Shown here: positions 18,792 through 28,679 of the stretch, in pieces
Position numbering within the stretch: position 1 is the first letter of the stretch
Layout of the letters: every line of letters starts with the position of its first letter
Assembly: GCF_005518135.1 (NCBI RefSeq)
Contig: NZ_SULI01000003.1
Location: 186,001-250,000 of the forward strand
Direction of reading: 5' to 3'
DNA: 64,000 bases
Source of the DNA: Shimia litoralis
GTDB taxonomy: Bacteria; Pseudomonadota; Alphaproteobacteria; Rhodobacterales; Rhodobacteraceae
Position numbers and translations under genes: made by a program
The notes under the pieces: generated by a model
Told to the model about the DNA's origin: nothing
Seen by the model: only the letters and a program-made list of their open reading frames with translations
The model's database searches: none

Positions 18792-19148
18792 CTATAGATC
18801 AATTTCATCGGTTTCTGGCGCGGGAAGAGCATCTTCCGTCTGTTTTTTGCGCAAAATTATATCCCCGTTCGGCAGTATTTCCGGCGGGTGATACGATGAC
18901 CAATCTTCAACTTCGTTCATCAGGTCCGTCAGCGCGGGACCCATTTCCAAGGCAAACGCTTGGAGTGATGGGCCCATGGAGTCCGCAAGTTCCTTGAACC
19001 CATCAAGTGCGGGCGCAACCTCTTGCTCCAACCCTTTGAAAAAGAGCAACGCTCCTTGTTCCATCAGGCTTAGACCATCTTCTTTTTCCTCGGCCGAAAC
19101 GGGCATCGCCATCAGACCAAGACACACAGCAATCATCAAAGGTTTCAT
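18792..19148 (-). CDS. Small exported protein, unknown function
   Basis: The 118-residue product has a signal peptide (MKPLMIAVCLGLMAMPVSA) and an acidic, helical mature part with repeated methionine/leucine helices (SLMEQGALLFFKGLEQEV, MGPALTDLMNEV) and a proline-rich tail. I do not recognise a functional domain. Similar short proteins occur across Rhodobacteraceae. It follows the nuclease-family gene on the minus strand; its signal start at 19148 is better than the frame start at 19196, which would overlap that gene. Confidence 0.7.
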   Translation of the reverse strand: MKPLMIAVCLGLMAMPVSAEEKEDGLSLMEQGALLFFKGLEQEVAPALDGFKELADSMGPSLQAFALEMGPALTDLMNEVEDWSSYHPPEILPNGDIILRKKQTEDALPAPETDEIDL

Positions 19149-19185
19149 AGCCAATATATAGGTCCTCGAAGGCCTTATTGTAAGG

Positions 19186-20211
19186 TCACACATCAATATC
19201 CAACGTCACCGGAAAATGATCAGACGCCATAATCAGAGCATCGCGCAATTCAGGAATTGACCAGCAGTCCACGTCATCAAAGGGATGCCAGATACGCCAC
19301 TTTGGTGACGTCGCGCGTAAATCCTCGGAAATCATGACGTAATCCAAAAGTGCCTGAAGATACCGTTTTTGTTTGGATAAATAAAACCTCGAGGTGGTAT
19401 TTGCCCCACCCAGTCTCGACGACAATGCCCGTCGGGCATGCGGGTCAAACAGACAATGCTCGCCCTGTTCTCCCATTACAATTTCAACTGACGATCGCCC
19501 AAACAGATGTTCATATTCATCCAATCCAGGCCCGTCATTCAGATCACCCAGCACGATCACGGACTCTTTGGCGGCAAGATGATTTTCGACCCGTTGCCGC
19601 AACCAAATGGCTTGGGCAAGTTGCTTGCGCCGGTTCGCAATTGACAGCCGCATCACTTCATCGCGGTTCCGCGCACCATGAGGAGCTTTGGATTTCAGAT
19701 GCACCCCGATCAATCGTAAATCATGGCCCGAAGCCGTGGTGACGGCCAGTTCCAAAGGGGGCTTTGAAAATTTAACCAAATCCTCGGTCGCATCCACATC
19801 CAGATCAATGCGAAACACCCCGTCAAAACGTGGGGCGTCGCCTGTGCCCTTCTTGCCAGTTTCCCCACCCCGCGGATCGTGCGCCGCGCTTAACGCCTCT
19901 GGGTCATACAACAACGCAATCTCTTGCTGGGTATCGTTCCGAAAGCCGATGATCGCACGGCAGGCGCGCAACTCAAAAGCGGCCGCAAAGTTTTCAAGCG
20001 CTTGAACGGTCGAATGCTTACCGTTTTGGTCTGGGGCCTCGATGATCATGATCGCATCAGCATCCAAGGCCGTAAAGACGATCCCAAGCGCTTCGATCTG
20101 TTGGGCGCGCGTAACGTCCCGCCGCCCCGACCACCCGTCATCCATCAGCAAATTATCAGTGCTATCAAACAGGTTTGAAAACCATTCCACGTTATACGTG
20201 GCGATCCGCAT
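19186..20211 (-). CDS. Endonuclease/exonuclease/phosphatase-family protein
   Basis: This 341-residue cytoplasmic protein has the EEP fold motifs: RIATYNVEWFSNLF at the start, IIEAPDQNG for the metal-binding glutamate, IGVHLKSK, VLGDLNDGPG and MASDHFPVTLDIDV with the catalytic histidine near the end. Substrates of the family range from DNA to phosphoesters, and the exact one is unknown here. The start codon overlaps the stop of the upstream TerB/J-domain gene (TGATG). Confidence 0.82.
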   Translation of the reverse strand: MRIATYNVEWFSNLFDSTDNLLMDDGWSGRRDVTRAQQIEALGIVFTALDADAIMIIEAPDQNGKHSTVQALENFAAAFELRACRAIIGFRNDTQQEIALLYDPEALSAAHDPRGGETGKKGTGDAPRFDGVFRIDLDVDATEDLVKFSKPPLELAVTTASGHDLRLIGVHLKSKAPHGARNRDEVMRLSIANRRKQLAQAIWLRQRVENHLAAKESVIVLGDLNDGPGLDEYEHLFGRSSVEIVMGEQGEHCLFDPHARRALSSRLGGANTTSRFYLSKQKRYLQALLDYVMISEDLRATSPKWRIWHPFDDVDCWSIPELRDALIMASDHFPVTLDIDV

Positions 20212-20891
20212 CAGGCTGCTGTCCGGTTGATTTCGTCCCAAGCCCGATTGATATCCATCATCCGCTTTTCAGCCAATTTGACAGCTTCTTCGGGAACACC
20301 GCGCGCCATCATGCTGTCGGGGTGCGTATCACGCACCATCTGCAACCAGACCTTGCGGATATCTTTGAGAGGCATATCCGCCGGCACTCCAAGCACCGAA
20401 TAGGGATCAGGCGCACCATCCGGTACAAACCGCGAGCGCAACGCTTGGAACTGGGCTGCGGGCATGCCGAAAATCTCTGCGACCCGTTCAAGAAACAGAT
20501 CTTCGTTGGGGTGATAATCGCCATCAGCAAGGGCGATGTGAAACAACCCTTCCATCAGGTCGCTGTAACACCCATGACCATCTCCAAAGAGCGTCTTGAT
20601 TTTCATGGCATATTCTTCGAAACCGGCGACGTCTTGACGTGCAAGGTTGAACACCTTGGCGGCACCTGCCTCGTCATCTCGGGCAATCTGAAACACCTCG
20701 CGAAAGGCCGTCACTTCATCGCGGGTCACCAGACCATCGGCCTTGGCCATTTTGGCCCCGAGCGCCACAACCGCAATCGCAAAAGCCACGGAACGTTCAG
20801 GCGGGGTACGCAGTTTCTCGAAAACAGCCGCAAGGCTTTCACCTTGTGCCAGAGCAGATACAGCGTCAGAAATGCGGGTCCAGACAGACAT
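20211..20891 (-). CDS. TerB/DjlA-like co-chaperone with J domain
   Basis: This 226-residue protein has an N-terminal TerB-like helical domain (residues about 35-155, with KMAKADGLVTRDEV and ALADGDYHPNED acidic motifs). It ends in a C-terminal J domain that carries the HPD tripeptide (RDTHPDSM) needed to stimulate a DnaK-type ATPase. Unlike E. coli DjlA, no membrane segment is seen at the N-terminus. It is translationally coupled to the EEP protein downstream. Confidence 0.85.
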   Translation of the reverse strand: MSVWTRISDAVSALAQGESLAAVFEKLRTPPERSVAFAIAVVALGAKMAKADGLVTRDEVTAFREVFQIARDDEAGAAKVFNLARQDVAGFEEYAMKIKTLFGDGHGCYSDLMEGLFHIALADGDYHPNEDLFLERVAEIFGMPAAQFQALRSRFVPDGAPDPYSVLGVPADMPLKDIRKVWLQMVRDTHPDSMMARGVPEEAVKLAEKRMMDINRAWDEINRTAA

Positions 20892-20933
20892 AAAGATATC
20901 CTAGCGGGTGTACGTCACAGAGTCAGCGCCCAT

Positions 20934-21413
20934 TCAAAGGATTTTCTGCATAAGCACAAGGTCCATCCAGCGATCAAATTTCCGCCCCGCGTCTTGCACC
21001 CGCCCGACAGCGCGAAACCCCAAATGTGTGTGGAAGGCAATTGCGGCCGTGTTTTCAGCCCCGATGCCCGCAATCAAAGAACGTGCGCCGCGGTTGGTGG
21101 CCACATCTTCCAAATATGCCATAATATTCCGCCCAACCCCCATACCCTGAGCTTGGGGTGCTACATAAATACTGTGTTCCATGCTGTGTGCATATCCGTC
21201 ACCAGACCGAAACTGTGACAATCGTCCAAACCCCAATTGATGCTCTGCGTTCTGCACGACACAAAAGCCGTCGCGATCGTTTGCAATCCACTGTGCAATA
21301 TCGCTGACAGCTTTTTCTTGCGACGTAAACGTGCTGACGCCATGCCGAATTTCCGCGTTCCAAATCATGGCGATATGATCAGCATCATCCGGGGTTGCTG
21401 CGCGAATGATCAC
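20934..21413 (-). CDS. GNAT N-acetyltransferase, phosphinothricin/methionine sulfone type
   Basis: This 159-residue single-domain acetyltransferase has the PAT/MddA-like opening IRAATPDDADHIAMIWN, the acetyl-CoA loop (QAQGMGVGRNIMAYLE) and the family's GFRAVGRVQDAGRKFDRWMDLVLMQ tail, here seen as separate short motifs. Relatives acetylate amino-acid analogues such as phosphinothricin or methionine sulfoximine. Its start overlaps the VOC gene's stop by four bases. Confidence 0.82.
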   Translation of the reverse strand: MIIRAATPDDADHIAMIWNAEIRHGVSTFTSQEKAVSDIAQWIANDRDGFCVVQNAEHQLGFGRLSQFRSGDGYAHSMEHSIYVAPQAQGMGVGRNIMAYLEDVATNRGARSLIAGIGAENTAAIAFHTHLGFRAVGRVQDAGRKFDRWMDLVLMQKIL

Positions 21414-22015
21414 GACAGCACACGCCGCCCGTGAGGTGTGTCAAATGTGGCCTGCAATGCAAATGCTCCAGCCACAAAGCGCACGCGCGTATCTTGCAGG
21501 CCAAGACTTGCGGCAAGGCTGGACGCTTCGGGATGAGCCACATCTAAGTGCGCCAAGCGACAGCCAGAGCTGGCCAACCTTTCGCCGGGCGGTATTGGCA
21601 CCTGCCATTGCAACACGGCAGGGAACGCCCCCTGCATCGGGAGGATTCCGGTTTCCGGCACAGCCATCAACCATCGTAAATCCCCGCGTTCCATTTTGAC
21701 TGGCACGCCTGCATCTTGCGCAATTCCATCAAGCGCAGCTTGCAAATTTGATGTTCGGCAAATCCAGTTCGCCAAACGCGCAGCGCCTGTAAATCGATCA
21801 AGGTCGAACCAACGCGAGTATGTGGGCGGCGTGGCGTCAGGATCGATCGCAATGGCCTCGAGATACAGCCCGTCGTCCAGCCCGATGAGACGATTATGGG
21901 TGCCATAACGGGCATGCTGCCCCCCTGCCCCCATCCGCACACCCAAAGCATCTTCGACGTGTGCAACAGCGTCTGCAAGGCTTTCGCCAGCTACAGCTAA
22001 ATGATCTAATATCAT
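21410..22015 (-). CDS. Glyoxalase-like (VOC) domain protein
   Basis: The 201-residue product begins with DHLAVAGESLADAVAHVEDALGV, the typical first beta-alpha unit of a Glyoxalase_3-like VOC protein, with GTHNRLIGLDDGLYLEAIAID following. The histidine and glutamate positions fit a metal-binding VOC site. Substrate unknown. It is the first gene of a two-gene unit with the acetyltransferase. Confidence 0.78.
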   Translation of the reverse strand: MILDHLAVAGESLADAVAHVEDALGVRMGAGGQHARYGTHNRLIGLDDGLYLEAIAIDPDATPPTYSRWFDLDRFTGAARLANWICRTSNLQAALDGIAQDAGVPVKMERGDLRWLMAVPETGILPMQGAFPAVLQWQVPIPPGERLASSGCRLAHLDVAHPEASSLAASLGLQDTRVRFVAGAFALQATFDTPHGRRVLS

Positions 22016-22157
22016 AGTTGCTCTCCTGTACGTGTCATCGCGGTTCTACGACGCCAGCTTTCAATGTCGTTCCCCACAGCTTGCCTTGTTTCCAGGTCAA
22101 TGAACAGGTGTGTCGCTGGCATTGTGATTGGAGTGCACACGCAGCGCTTTTACGAAA

Positions 22158-22183
22158 AATGCGGCCCCTTTCAGGGCCGCATT
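22158..22183 (-). terminator. Rho-independent terminator after mcm
   Basis: AATGCGGCCC and GGGCCGCATT pair around CTTTCA. On the minus strand the stem is followed by five T residues. It lies 45 bases past the methylmalonyl-CoA mutase stop codon. Confidence 0.85.
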
Positions 22184-22228
22184 CATGATAATCAAATAGC
22201 TCACATCAGGGCATGACCCCGAGTGATC

Positions 22229-24355
22229 CTAGCTGCGTGCTTCACGGATAAGCCGGAGAATGTCCTGTGCAGCTTCGGGAATGTTGGTGCCCGGTCCAAA
22301 GATCGCCTTAACCCCAGCCTTTTGCAGGAATTCATAATCTTGCTGTGGAATGACACCGCCACAGATCACGATGATATCTTCGGCATCATTGTCCTTGAGG
22401 GCGGCAATCAACTGAGGCGCTAGGGTTTTGTGCCCCGCAGCCTGCGACGAAATGCCGACGACGTGCACGTCATTATCCACGGCATCTTGTGCTGCTTCGG
22501 CAGGTGTCTGGAACAATGGGCCAACATCGACGTCAAACCCGATGTCAGCAAACGCCGTTGCAATCACCTTGGCACCGCGGTCGTGGCCGTCTTGGCCCAT
22601 TTTCACCACCAACATGCGTGGACGGCGGCCTTCTTCGGTGGCGAAATCGTCCACGGATTTTTGAATGGCCGCAAACCCTTCGTCGCCTTCATAAGCCGCG
22701 CCATACACACCAGCCAATGTTTTGACTTCGGCGCGATGACGGCCAAACTCTTTTTCCATAGCCATGCTGATTTCTCCAACGGTTGCGCGCGCTCGGGCGG
22801 CTTCGACGGCGCCAGCCAGAAGGTTACCACCTTCTTTGGCCATACGCGTCAACTCGGCCAAGGCCGCCTGACAGGCAGCTTCGTCACGGCTTGCGCGGAT
22901 GCTGTTCAGACGTTCAATCTGGCTTTCACGAACCGCAACATTGTCCACATCCAAGATGTCGATCGGGTCCTGTTTATCCAAACGATATTTGTTCACGCCA
23001 ACGACAACTTCGTCGCCTTTGTCAATCATCGCCTGACGGGTTGCAGCAGATTCTTCAATCCGCAACTTGGGCATGCCGCTGGCCACCGCTTTGGTCATAC
23101 CGCCCATTTCTTCGACTTCTTCGATCAAGGCCCAAGCTTTGTCAGCAAGCTCGGCTGTCAGGCTTTCCACATAGTAGGAACCCGCCAATGGGTCGACCAC
23201 GTTGGTCACGCCCGTCTCTTCTTGCAAGATAATCTGTGTGTTACGCGCAATCCGTGCCGAGAAATCGGTAGGCAGGGCAATCGCTTCGTCCAAGGCATTG
23301 GTGTGCAGGGATTGCGTACCGCCAAGCGCCGCCGACATCGCCTCGTAGGCGGTGCGGATGACGTTGTTGTACGGGTCTTGTTCCTGAAGCGATACACCAG
23401 ATGTCTGACAGTGGGTCCGCAACATTTTGGAACGCTCGGATTTTGCCCCAAACTCTGTCATGATCCGGTGCCACAAGAGACGTGCCGCACGAAGCTTGGC
23501 CGCTTCCATGAAGAAGTTCATACCAATGGCAAAGAAGAACGACAAACGTCCCGCAAATTTGTCGACGTCCATGCCTGCATCAATCGCAGCACGCACATAT
23601 TCACGCCCATCCGCCAGCGTATATGCGAGCTCCTGAACAAGGTTCGCACCGGCCTCTTGCATGTGATAACCCGAGATCGAGATCGAGTTAAACTTGGGCA
23701 TTTCGTTCGACGTATATTCGATGATGTCGCTGATAATGCGCATCGAAGGTTCTGGCGGATAAATGTAGGTATTGCGCACCATGAACTCTTTGAGAATATC
23801 GTTCTGAATGGTGCCTGCCAGCAGCGCCTTGTCGTGCCCCTGTTCTTGCCCAGCCACAATAAAGCTGGCCAAAATCGGGATCACCGCACCGTTCATTGTC
23901 ATCGACACGGAAACTTTGTCCAGCGGGATGCCATCAAACAAAATTTTCATATCCTCGACCGAGTCGATCGCCACGCCGGCCTTGCCAACGTCGCCTTCCA
24001 CACGGGGGTGATCACTGTCATAGCCGCGGTGGGTGGCCAAATCGAACGCCACGGACACACCTTGCTGACCTGCCGCCAGATTGCGACGGTAAAAGGCGTT
24101 GGATTCTTCGGCGGTGGAAAACCCGGCGTACTGGCGGATTGTCCAAGGGCGGCCAGCATACATGGTGGCTTTGACGCCGCGTGTAAACGGACCGAACCCC
24201 GGCAGCGACCCCATGTGGGGCAGATCCTTGGTGTCTTCTTCTGTGTACAGCGGTTGAACCTCGATCCCCTCAAGGGTGTTCCAGGTCAAATCCTCCAAAT
24301 CCCGCCCACGCAGTTCTTTTTGCGCTAGCTTGGACCACTCGTCTTTGTTGGTCAT
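22229..24355 (-). CDS. mcm: Methylmalonyl-CoA mutase, single-chain
   Basis: This B12-dependent enzyme interconverts methylmalonyl-CoA and succinyl-CoA, the last step of propionyl-CoA assimilation. The 708-residue protein has the substrate barrel ([30 protein letters not shown]) and a C-terminal cobalamin-binding domain with [11 protein letters not shown], the histidine ligand motif. The start at 24355 follows GAGGGA; the frame start at 24448 overlaps the preceding gene. It lies in the pcc module, with a strong terminator at its end. Confidence 0.97.
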   Translation of the reverse strand: MTNKDEWSKLAQKELRGRDLEDLTWNTLEGIEVQPLYTEEDTKDLPHMGSLPGFGPFTRGVKATMYAGRPWTIRQYAGFSTAEESNAFYRRNLAAGQQGVSVAFDLATHRGYDSDHPRVEGDVGKAGVAIDSVEDMKILFDGIPLDKVSVSMTMNGAVIPILASFIVAGQEQGHDKALLAGTIQNDILKEFMVRNTYIYPPEPSMRIISDIIEYTSNEMPKFNSISISGYHMQEAGANLVQELAYTLADGREYVRAAIDAGMDVDKFAGRLSFFFAIGMNFFMEAAKLRAARLLWHRIMTEFGAKSERSKMLRTHCQTSGVSLQEQDPYNNVIRTAYEAMSAALGGTQSLHTNALDEAIALPTDFSARIARNTQIILQEETGVTNVVDPLAGSYYVESLTAELADKAWALIEEVEEMGGMTKAVASGMPKLRIEESAATRQAMIDKGDEVVVGVNKYRLDKQDPIDILDVDNVAVRESQIERLNSIRASRDEAACQAALAELTRMAKEGGNLLAGAVEAARARATVGEISMAMEKEFGRHRAEVKTLAGVYGAAYEGDEGFAAIQKSVDDFATEEGRRPRMLVVKMGQDGHDRGAKVIATAFADIGFDVDVGPLFQTPAEAAQDAVDNDVHVVGISSQAAGHKTLAPQLIAALKDNDAEDIIVICGGVIPQQDYEFLQKAGVKAIFGPGTNIPEAAQDILRLIREARS

Positions 24356-24365
24356 GTCAATTCCC

Positions 24366-25235
24366 TCATAGTTTGTCGCCAGATTCATGGGGCAACCCCA
24401 TCCAATCCGGTCCGGTTTCTTCAATGAACAAAGCCAAACCATCTGCACCAGCGCGAAGCCAGTTCAGGTCTTTGGCGTATTTCTCTTGCAAGGCCGCGCG
24501 CTGCGATGGGGCAAATCGTTGCACGTGGCGATCGTCGTGGAATGATGTGACGTTATCGACAGGAAAATCCGCAAGCCCAAAGGGGGCATGGTTTGCACGC
24601 GTGCGCCCCCCCGCCTGGCGATCCCCCAAAACAACCCCCAGAACGGCGCCGGGGTGGTTGGACAAATGGTCATCCGTGGTCACATATATCTGGGCATTTG
24701 GCATCGCGCAGGCCACATCTTCGATGATCGCCTGCCAGCTTCGGGGGTGTGTCACAAACCGATCCAGAGGATCGGCACGCCCCCCGACCATGTCACGGAT
24801 CGGGACATTGGATATATGAAGATTCCAAAAATCCTCGAGTGCACAAATTGTGATCAAAACTGTTTGGGCACCGCCCTGAAACGCGTACGCCAAACGGGCC
24901 ATGCGCTCGCCCGCGCCGGGATACACTTGTGCCATGTCAATGCACTGTGCAACCGGCCCCAATGCGTCAGGTGCCGACACAAAAAGCCCGTACACACCCT
25001 CCTGCGCATAGCGCTTAAGATATATCTGAGAACGCCCGACGCCGCGACGCCTGCGATCCCTGACACCACGCCGTCCGCTCGGAAGGGTCACCCCGTCAAG
25101 CACACCAGACCGGATTTCTGCATCGCCCCAAACGCGTACCCCAGTCTGGTGCAGCGTCTCTTTTTGAGACTGTACAAAAGACCCAAATTTTTGGGCAAGC
25201 GGGAACCGGGCCCCAATATGAAAAATGACGTCCAT
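24366..25235 (-). CDS. Unknown protein with a sulfotransferase-like opening, upstream of mcm
   Basis: The 289-residue product opens with [11 protein letters not shown], resembling the first strand of sulfotransferase-like P-loop proteins (HIGxHKTGT), but the P-loop lysine/threonine run is absent, so catalysis of that kind is doubtful. Later segments [13 protein letters not shown] and [17 protein letters not shown] look like Rossmann-type strands. No signal peptide or membrane segment is seen. It ends 10 bases before mcm and so is probably co-transcribed. I chose 25235 because AAGGTG precedes it and the family opening starts there; 25301 is possible. Function unknown. Confidence 0.6.
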   Translation of the reverse strand: MDVIFHIGARFPLAQKFGSFVQSQKETLHQTGVRVWGDAEIRSGVLDGVTLPSGRRGVRDRRRRGVGRSQIYLKRYAQEGVYGLFVSAPDALGPVAQCIDMAQVYPGAGERMARLAYAFQGGAQTVLITICALEDFWNLHISNVPIRDMVGGRADPLDRFVTHPRSWQAIIEDVACAMPNAQIYVTTDDHLSNHPGAVLGVVLGDRQAGGRTRANHAPFGLADFPVDNVTSFHDDRHVQRFAPSQRAALQEKYAKDLNWLRAGADGLALFIEETGPDWMGLPHESGDKL

Positions 25236-25412
25236 CTGCGCGCGCACCTTATCAAGAGGCGCGGTTGGCACCCCGTGAGGATATACTTGGGCGGCCATCA
25301 TGCGCAGATACCCGTCAGAATGCCGTTAACAGCTCTGTTTTTTGATGTTTCAGACAAGAACGGGATCGCAATCACAGCACACGCGCTTATATTGACCCCA
25401 ACAGGAGAGACC

Positions 25413-25865
25413 ATGAAACTTCGCATCGCATTCGTTCTATTGTCTTTTTTCGCAGGGGCTGCACAGGCCGCAGATGTCGCCGCACCAGAAACCGATCCGG
25501 TTTTTGTACAGGAGACAGGCGTGACACTGGAACAATATAAATGGGTCAAACGCCCCATCGTCGTATTCGCATATAGCCCGAGTGATCCACGCTTCGTCCA
25601 ACAAATGTCCTTGTTGCACGCCCAACCCAGCGCTTTGGCAACGCGGGATGTTGTTGTGTTGTCTGATACGGACCCCGAGGCGCGCTCGGCCTTGCGAAAC
25701 ACCCTGCGCCCGCGCGGTTTCATGATGGTTCTGATTGGCAAAGATGGCGTGGTGTATTTGCGCAAACCTGCGCCGTGGGATGTACGCGAAATCACCCGCT
25801 CGATCGACAAGCTCCCATTGCGGCAACAAGAGATCAAAGACCGGCGCGAAGCCCCCATCCGATAA
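25413..25865 (+). CDS. Exported DUF4174 protein
   Basis: This 150-residue protein has a signal peptide (cleavage after AQAAD, about residue 20) and a thioredoxin-like DUF4174 domain: RPIVVFAYSPSDPRFVQQM, then RDVVVLSDTDP, RGFMMVLIGKDGVVYLRK and PWDVREITRSID. The CxxC of thioredoxins is missing. CAGGAGAGACC precedes the start at 25413. It is the only plus-strand gene in the propionate module. Function unknown. Confidence 0.82.
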   Translation: MKLRIAFVLLSFFAGAAQAADVAAPETDPVFVQETGVTLEQYKWVKRPIVVFAYSPSDPRFVQQMSLLHAQPSALATRDVVVLSDTDPEARSALRNTLRPRGFMMVLIGKDGVVYLRKPAPWDVREITRSIDKLPLRQQEIKDRREAPIR

Positions 25866-25949
25866 GTAAGCCGCCCCCACCCCGACGGGCACAGCGGGTT
25901 TTCCGCGCTGCGCCAATCGGTGATGTGGGGACGTCCTGAGATCATTGGA

Positions 25950-27995
25950 TCATTCGAACTCGATGATCACTTCATCAACAGCAAGGCTATCGCCTGCTTC
26001 AGCGTTGATTTTGGCGACGACCGACTTTTTCTCCGCACGCAGGATGTTTTCCATCTTCATGGCTTCGATTGTGCACAGCGCTTGACCTTCTTGCACTTCG
26101 TCACCGACCTGAACATTGATGGCAACCACCAAGCCCGGCATTGGGCAGAGCAACATTTTCGATGTATCTGGCGGCAGCTTTTCGGGCATCAGAGACGCCA
26201 GTTCGGCCTGACGTGGCGTGCGCACATGGACCTTCATGTCAGCACCACGGCTGCGAATGCGGAAACCACCTGAGATTTTGCCTACTTTCAAAACCAGTGG
26301 CGCGCCGTCGATATCCAAAGTGGCCAATTGGTCACCCGGGGTCCAGTCGCTTGAAACGCGGACTTCTGTGCCATCCTCAAAGCGCACGGTCGATCCTTCG
26401 TGATCCGCTTGAATGCTGGTGGCAAAGCTTTGACCTTGCAATGTCACAACCCAGTCTGTTCCGACACGGCGTTCGTGGTTGTCCATCCGACCCGACACGC
26501 GTGTCCGGCGAATTTCAGCAACCCGGTGCATGGCCGCAGCAGAGGCCGCGATCTGACGCAACGAAGCCTCTGGAAGATCCACACCTTCAAAGCCTTCTGG
26601 ATATTGCTCTTCGATAAAGGCCGTGGTCATTTCACCTGCCATAAAGACAGGGTGGTCCATAACCGCACTTAGGAATGGCAAGTTATGGCCAATGCCTTCG
26701 ACTTCGAAGCCGTCCAACGCATTGCGCATGGCTTCGATCGCCGCATCACGTGTCGGCGCCCATGTGCAAAGCTTAGCAATCATGGGGTCATAATACATGC
26801 TGATCTCGCCGCCTTCATAGACACCGGTATCATTGCGCACAGCGACGACACCTTCGGGCGCATCGCCTTGCCATTTGTCGTTCACCAACAATGGACCCGC
26901 AGCCAGTTCTTCTGGTGGGCGATAGCGTGTCAAACGGCCAATGGATGGCAAGAACCCACGATATGGATCTTCTGCGTACAGGCGGTTTTCAATCGCCCAA
27001 CCGTTCAATTTCACGTCGTCTTGCGAGATGCTCAGCGCTTCGCCATTTGCAACACGGATCATCTGTTCGACAAGGTCGACGCCCGTGATCAACTCTGTCA
27101 CCGGATGTTCCACCTGCAAACGGGTGTTCATTTCCAAGAAGTAGAAGTTCTTGTCACCGTCCACGATGAACTCGACAGTCCCTGCGCTGGCATAATCCAC
27201 CGCATGGGCCAAAGCGACGGCCTGTTCACCCATGGCTTTGCGGGTTGCTTCGTCCAAGAAGGGCGACGGGGCTTCTTCCACAACCTTTTGCTGGCGGCGT
27301 TGGATCGAACATTCGCGCTCACCCAGATAGACGCCGTTCCCATGGCTGTCACACAGCACCTGAATTTCGATGTGGCGCGGTTGCGTGATGAACTTTTCGA
27401 TGAAAATACGGTCATCACCAAAGCTGTTGGCAGCTTCGTTTTTGGACGACTGGAAGCCTTCGCGGGCCTCGTCATCATTCCACGCGATCCGCATGCCCTT
27501 CCCGCCGCCACCGGCAGACGCTTTGATCATCACCGGATAGCCAATTTGGTTCGAAATTTTGACGGCTTCTTCTGCGTCTTCGATCAGGCCCATATATCCG
27601 GGCACAGTCGACACGTTTGCATCCTGCGCGATTTTCTTGGAGGTGATCTTGTCACCCATCTTTTCAATTGCCCCGACAGGAGGCCCGACGAATGCAACGC
27701 CTTCGGCGGCCAGCGCCTCGGCAAATTTGCTGTTTTCTGACAAAAAGCCATACCCGGGATGCACAGCCTGTGCGCCTGTTTGGCGGATGGCATCCATAAC
27801 CTTGTCGATCACGATATAGGATTGGTTTGCCGGGGGCGGACCAATATGAACGGCCTCGTCCGCCATTTGCACGTGCAGCGCTTCTTTATCTGCATCTGAA
27901 TAGATGGCGACGGTTTTCACACCCATCTTACGTGCAGTCTTGATCACACGGCAGGCGATCTCGCCCCGGTTCGCAATCAGAATTTTGTCGAACAT
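25950..27995 (-). CDS. pccA: Propionyl-CoA carboxylase alpha subunit
   Basis: This subunit carries the biotin carboxylase and biotin carrier activities of propionyl-CoA carboxylase, making methylmalonyl-CoA with PccB. The 681-residue protein has the ATP-grasp biotin carboxylase domain (residues 1-450; ASAGGGGKGMRIAW, FLEMNTRLQVEHPVTE), a BT linker and a C-terminal biotinyl domain with the AMKMEN lysine site. It sits between pccB and mcm, separated by several small genes. Confidence 0.97.
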   Translation of the reverse strand: MFDKILIANRGEIACRVIKTARKMGVKTVAIYSDADKEALHVQMADEAVHIGPPPANQSYIVIDKVMDAIRQTGAQAVHPGYGFLSENSKFAEALAAEGVAFVGPPVGAIEKMGDKITSKKIAQDANVSTVPGYMGLIEDAEEAVKISNQIGYPVMIKASAGGGGKGMRIAWNDDEAREGFQSSKNEAANSFGDDRIFIEKFITQPRHIEIQVLCDSHGNGVYLGERECSIQRRQQKVVEEAPSPFLDEATRKAMGEQAVALAHAVDYASAGTVEFIVDGDKNFYFLEMNTRLQVEHPVTELITGVDLVEQMIRVANGEALSISQDDVKLNGWAIENRLYAEDPYRGFLPSIGRLTRYRPPEELAAGPLLVNDKWQGDAPEGVVAVRNDTGVYEGGEISMYYDPMIAKLCTWAPTRDAAIEAMRNALDGFEVEGIGHNLPFLSAVMDHPVFMAGEMTTAFIEEQYPEGFEGVDLPEASLRQIAASAAAMHRVAEIRRTRVSGRMDNHERRVGTDWVVTLQGQSFATSIQADHEGSTVRFEDGTEVRVSSDWTPGDQLATLDIDGAPLVLKVGKISGGFRIRSRGADMKVHVRTPRQAELASLMPEKLPPDTSKMLLCPMPGLVVAINVQVGDEVQEGQALCTIEAMKMENILRAEKKSVVAKINAEAGDSLAVDEVIIEFE

Positions 27996-28051
27996 GTTAT
28001 GTCCCTTCCGGTTCTTGGCCCACGGGCAGTCCCGCAGACAGTGACAACAAA

Positions 28052-28086
28052 AAAACCATCGCAGCCACGCGGGCCCCGATGGTTTT
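28052..28086 (-). terminator. Terminator between the small lipoprotein gene and pccA
   Basis: AAAACCATCG (28052-28061) and CGATGGTTTT (28077-28086) pair around a G+C-rich loop. On the minus strand the stem runs into seven or more T residues. It lies 41 bases past the stop of the lipoprotein gene at 28127 and before pccA, so pccA may need its own promoter or read-through. Confidence 0.8.
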
Positions 28087-28126
28087 GATTTCAGACATCA
28101 GCCGGGAACCGGCCAAGGAATTTGAG

Positions 28127-28336
28127 TTAGCTACATTTTCCTGGGTTTTCTTTACAGAAAAGCACATTGGCCGCGCTGCCAACGAGTGCGCCAGTGCCGG
28201 CATTGCCGCCAAAGACTTCGGCAGTGACGGCGCCTGCGGCACCACCAAAGAGGGCTTGTTCGCCAAAGTTGTCACCACAGGCAGATAACGTTGCAGTGGC
28301 ACAGAGGGCAAACGCCGTGAGTTTGAAATATCGCAT
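28127..28336 (-). CDS. Small lipoprotein, unknown function
   Basis: The 69-residue product has a lipoprotein signal (MRYFKLTAFALCATATLSAC) with lipobox cysteine at 20. The glycine/alanine-rich mature part (GGAAGAVTAEVFGGNAGTGALVGSAANVLF) resembles the glycine-zipper segments of small outer-membrane lipoproteins. Two cysteines lie near the end (FCKENPGKC). It is followed by a strong terminator at 28052-28086. The frame opens 24 codons higher, but the lipoprotein signal sets the start. Confidence 0.72.
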   Translation of the reverse strand: MRYFKLTAFALCATATLSACGDNFGEQALFGGAAGAVTAEVFGGNAGTGALVGSAANVLFCKENPGKCS

Positions 28337-28679
28337 AGTGATGTCGCCTTTGATGCCTGACGTCCAAGTTTCGGCGACTGTGGCAGAATTTTCAGCAGGT
28401 GCCAGCAAGACAGGCGACTCACGCCCATCGCGGCAGAAACCCGCCGTTCAAACAGTCGTGGCGCATCAAAACGGGAAAAAACAGGTGATCCGGTAGAGAC
28501 GCCACCGGACCACCCGCTAGGGGAAGGGTAACGGAATACACTGTTACTAGGACGAGTTCTGGTCAACTCGCGATCCTGAGAATTACTATTGGGGGCACTC
28601 GGCGCCTCGGCAACCATCATGCATGCTACAGAGCGCCCATTGGCCGCTTCTTGCGCATTTTCATGATGAATCGGCGATT
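28337..28679. other. 343-base stretch without a convincing gene
   Basis: This gap lies upstream of the small lipoprotein gene and presumably holds its promoter. A minus-strand frame runs across it and on through the lipoprotein gene in another phase; its composition (many Ser, Pro, Arg) does not look like protein. A short inverted repeat GTAAC-N10-GTTAC is at 28528-28547. Confidence 0.5.

Noticed and set aside
20175-21218. Plus-strand frame of 347 codons opposite the TerB/J-domain and acetyltransferase genes
   Set aside because: Shadow of two well-supported minus-strand genes.
22430-24328. Plus-strand open frame of 632 codons opposite mcm
   Set aside because: It is the reverse-strand shadow of the methylmalonyl-CoA mutase gene; its composition (many His, Phe, Arg) and lack of motifs are typical of antisense frames in coding DNA.
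24588-25412. Upstream extension of the DUF4174 frame
   Set aside because: The extension is antisense to the gene upstream of mcm. The signal peptide and CAGGAGAG at 25413 mark the true start.
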